Assembly (NCBI GenBank): GCA_003246505.1 | Contig: QKAI01000409.1 | Location: forward strand, 1-8,265 | From: Spirochaetaceae bacterium | GTDB lineage: Bacteria; Spirochaetota; Spirochaetia; DSM-2461 | Direction: 5' to 3' | Length of the DNA: 8,265 nucleotides | Part shown: positions 7,706 through 8,265 of the stretch, one piece after another | Layout: every line of letters begins with the position of its first letter | Numbering within the stretch: position 1 is the stretch's first letter | Program-made: the position numbers and the translations under genes | Notes under the pieces: model-generated | What the model was told of the DNA's origin: nothing | What the model saw: only the letters and a program-made list of their open reading frames with translations | Database searches by the model: none

Positions 7706-7734
7706 AATATAGCGGGGGGGGGATTTTTTTTCAA
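7706..7734 (-). promoter_or_regulatory. Sigma70-type promoter of dsbD with a homopolymer spacer
   Basis: Read on the minus strand: -35 TTGAAA (7734-7729), exactly 17 bases, then -10 TATATT (7711-7706). A run of nine A (7744-7736) sits just upstream of the -35, resembling an UP element. With the usual 6-7 base gap, transcription would start at about 7699-7700, the A of the dsbD ATG or the base before it. The spacer includes nine consecutive C bases on this strand. Inferred from consensus only. Confidence 0.72.
7714..7722. repeat. Homopolymer of nine G (C on the minus strand) in the dsbD promoter spacer
   Basis: Nine consecutive G on the plus strand lie wholly between the -10 and -35 elements of the dsbD promoter. 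A gain or loss of one base by replication slippage would change the spacer from 17 to 18 or 16 bases. Poly-G or poly-C tracts at comparable sites switch expression in Neisseria porA and opc, and upstream of tpr genes of Treponema pallidum. Confidence 0.85.
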
Positions 7735-7748
7735 GTTTTTTTTTAGGT

Positions 7749-7768
7749 CCTATTGACGAAAAAATAGG
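7749..7768. repeat. Inverted repeat overlapping the tRNA -35 element
   Basis: CCTATT (7749-7754) and AATAGG (7763-7768) are perfect inverted arms around an 8-base loop. They can be lengthened by three pairs (AGG 7745-7747 with CCT 7769-7771) if one base (T7748) is bulged. The repeat spans the -35 element, so it could be an operator, but AT-rich arms of this size also occur by chance. Confidence 0.35.
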
Positions 7769-7781
7769 CCTATGCTATATT
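7753..7781 (+). promoter_or_regulatory. Sigma70-type promoter of tRNA-Val
   Basis: The -35 is TTGACG (7753-7758) and the -10 is TATATT (7776-7781), separated by exactly 17 bases. Predicted initiation is near 7788, about 13 bases before the mature tRNA, leaving a short 5' leader for RNase P. It is back to back with the dsbD promoter, with a T/A-rich tract between the two -35 elements. Confidence 0.75.
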
Positions 7782-7800
7782 CCTGATCAGCACTTAGCAA

Positions 7801-7873
<73 letters not shown>

Positions 7874-7877
7874 AATG

Positions 7878-7903
7878 CTAATTCTTTCAAAGTAAAGAGT
7901 TAG
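7878..7903 (+). other. Hairpin in the tRNA-Val trailer
   Basis: CTAATTCTTT (7878-7887) pairs with AAAGAGTTAG (7894-7903) over 10 base pairs, including one U-G pair, around a 6-base loop. No T run follows, so it is not a terminator by itself. It lies between the tRNA and the terminator and may guide 3' end processing of the precursor. Confidence 0.5.
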
Positions 7904-7918
7904 ATTCAAATATAAGAG

Positions 7919-7948
7919 ACCGGACGGGGAAACCTGCCCGGTTTTTTT
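7919..7948 (+). terminator. Rho-independent terminator of tRNA-Val
   Basis: The stem CCGGACGGG (7920-7928) pairs with CCTGCCCGG (7933-7941), with one A-C mismatch and one G-U pair, closed by a GAAA tetraloop (7929-7932). Seven T bases follow directly (7942-7948), and A7919 with T7942 can extend the stem. On the minus strand the same hairpin lies just after the stop codon of the next gene, but only a broken T-poor tail follows there, so termination in that direction would be weaker. Confidence 0.85.
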
Positions 7949-8265
7949 ATGTCCGGAAACCCAGCTTCCCGATCTCCGCTTCCAGGATCGAGGCGGACCG
8001 ATGATTGTCCCGGCTCAGCTCTTCCAGCCTCCTCGTTCCCCCGGTGAACCGTTCTATGCTCCCGTTCATTTCAAGGGATTCGCCCAGGATCTCCCTCTGA
8101 TTGTTCTCCAGCTCGCCCATGTGGGCCAGGACGGCCCTGCTGCTGTTCTTTACCCGTTCCGTATCCCGGTGAAGATCGGAGGACCCCCTGCGGACATCCT
8201 CCAGAATGCCGAAGAAGCCGGTCAGCACACGGCCTATGCTCTCCCCCGATTGGCGGAGATTGGCT
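7947..8265 (-). CDS. C-terminal end of a methyl-accepting-chemotaxis-like coiled-coil protein (5' partial)
   Basis: The frame is open to the right edge; the GTG at 8228 is internal, and codons for ANLRQSGESIGR precede it. About 105 residues are visible, ending in KLGFRT and a TAA at 7949-7947. They are almost entirely helical with heptad-like spacing of hydrophobic residues and many Glu, Arg, Ser and Asn residues (for example SIERFTGGTRRLEELSRDN). This suits the returning helix of a receptor signalling and methylation hairpin, near the C-terminus of an MCP, as is common in motile spirochaetes. The conserved hairpin tip that would prove the family lies outside the window. It could also be another coiled-coil protein. 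Its stop lies inside the T run of the tRNA terminator. Confidence 0.55.
   Translation of the reverse strand, partial: ANLRQSGESIGRVLTGFFGILEDVRRGSSDLHRDTERVKNSSRAVLAHMGELENNQREILGESLEMNGSIERFTGGTRRLEELSRDNHRSASILEAEIGKLGFRT

Overview
The window looks like chromosomal DNA from a GC-rich spirochaete. This rests on the gene order (a Bat operon with a fused BatB-BatC and a BatE-type TPR/SH3 protein), the strong preference for CCC and GGG codons, and the partial chemotaxis-receptor-like gene at the right edge. Genus cannot be fixed from the sequence alone. No mobile element, CRISPR array or phage gene was seen.

Bases 1-6054 (+ strand) hold five tightly packed genes: a 5'-truncated membrane protein with a DUF4381-like cytoplasmic tail, batA, a batB-batC fusion, batD and batE. 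Three of the four junctions are 4-bp ATGA/GTGA overlaps and the fourth has a 1-base gap, so one polycistronic message with coupled translation is likely. The upstream part of the operon (in other bacteria a MoxR ATPase and a DUF58 protein) would lie left of the window. The products look like an inner-membrane complex. Two VWA proteins with intact metal-binding (MIDAS) residues, a TPR region, two beta-rich proteins with a single C-terminal membrane anchor, and a TPR/SH3 protein would all expose their main domains to the periplasm. The family is named for Bacteroides aerotolerance, but its biochemical role is not settled.

Bases 6041-7699 (- strand) encode a complete DsbD-type thiol:disulfide reductase with all six redox cysteines. 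It converges on batE, and the two coding ends overlap by 14 bases with no room for a terminator between them. Its promoter is readable: TTGAAA, 17 bases, TATATT. It places the start of transcription at or next to the ATG (a leaderless message), and its spacer contains a run of nine G/C bases, making it a candidate for slippage-dependent expression switching.

Bases 7700-7948 hold the divergent dsbD and tRNA promoters, a tRNA-Val (anticodon TAC), a trailer hairpin and a rho-independent terminator. Bases 7947-8265 (- strand) are the 3' end of a coiled-coil, chemotaxis-receptor-like gene cut by the window edge.

Overall this is a recognisable accessory or housekeeping region and not an obviously new system. 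The points most worth following are the homopolymer in the dsbD promoter spacer, the BatB-BatC fusion with an embedded signal-peptide-like segment, and the paired architecture of the first gene and BatD.
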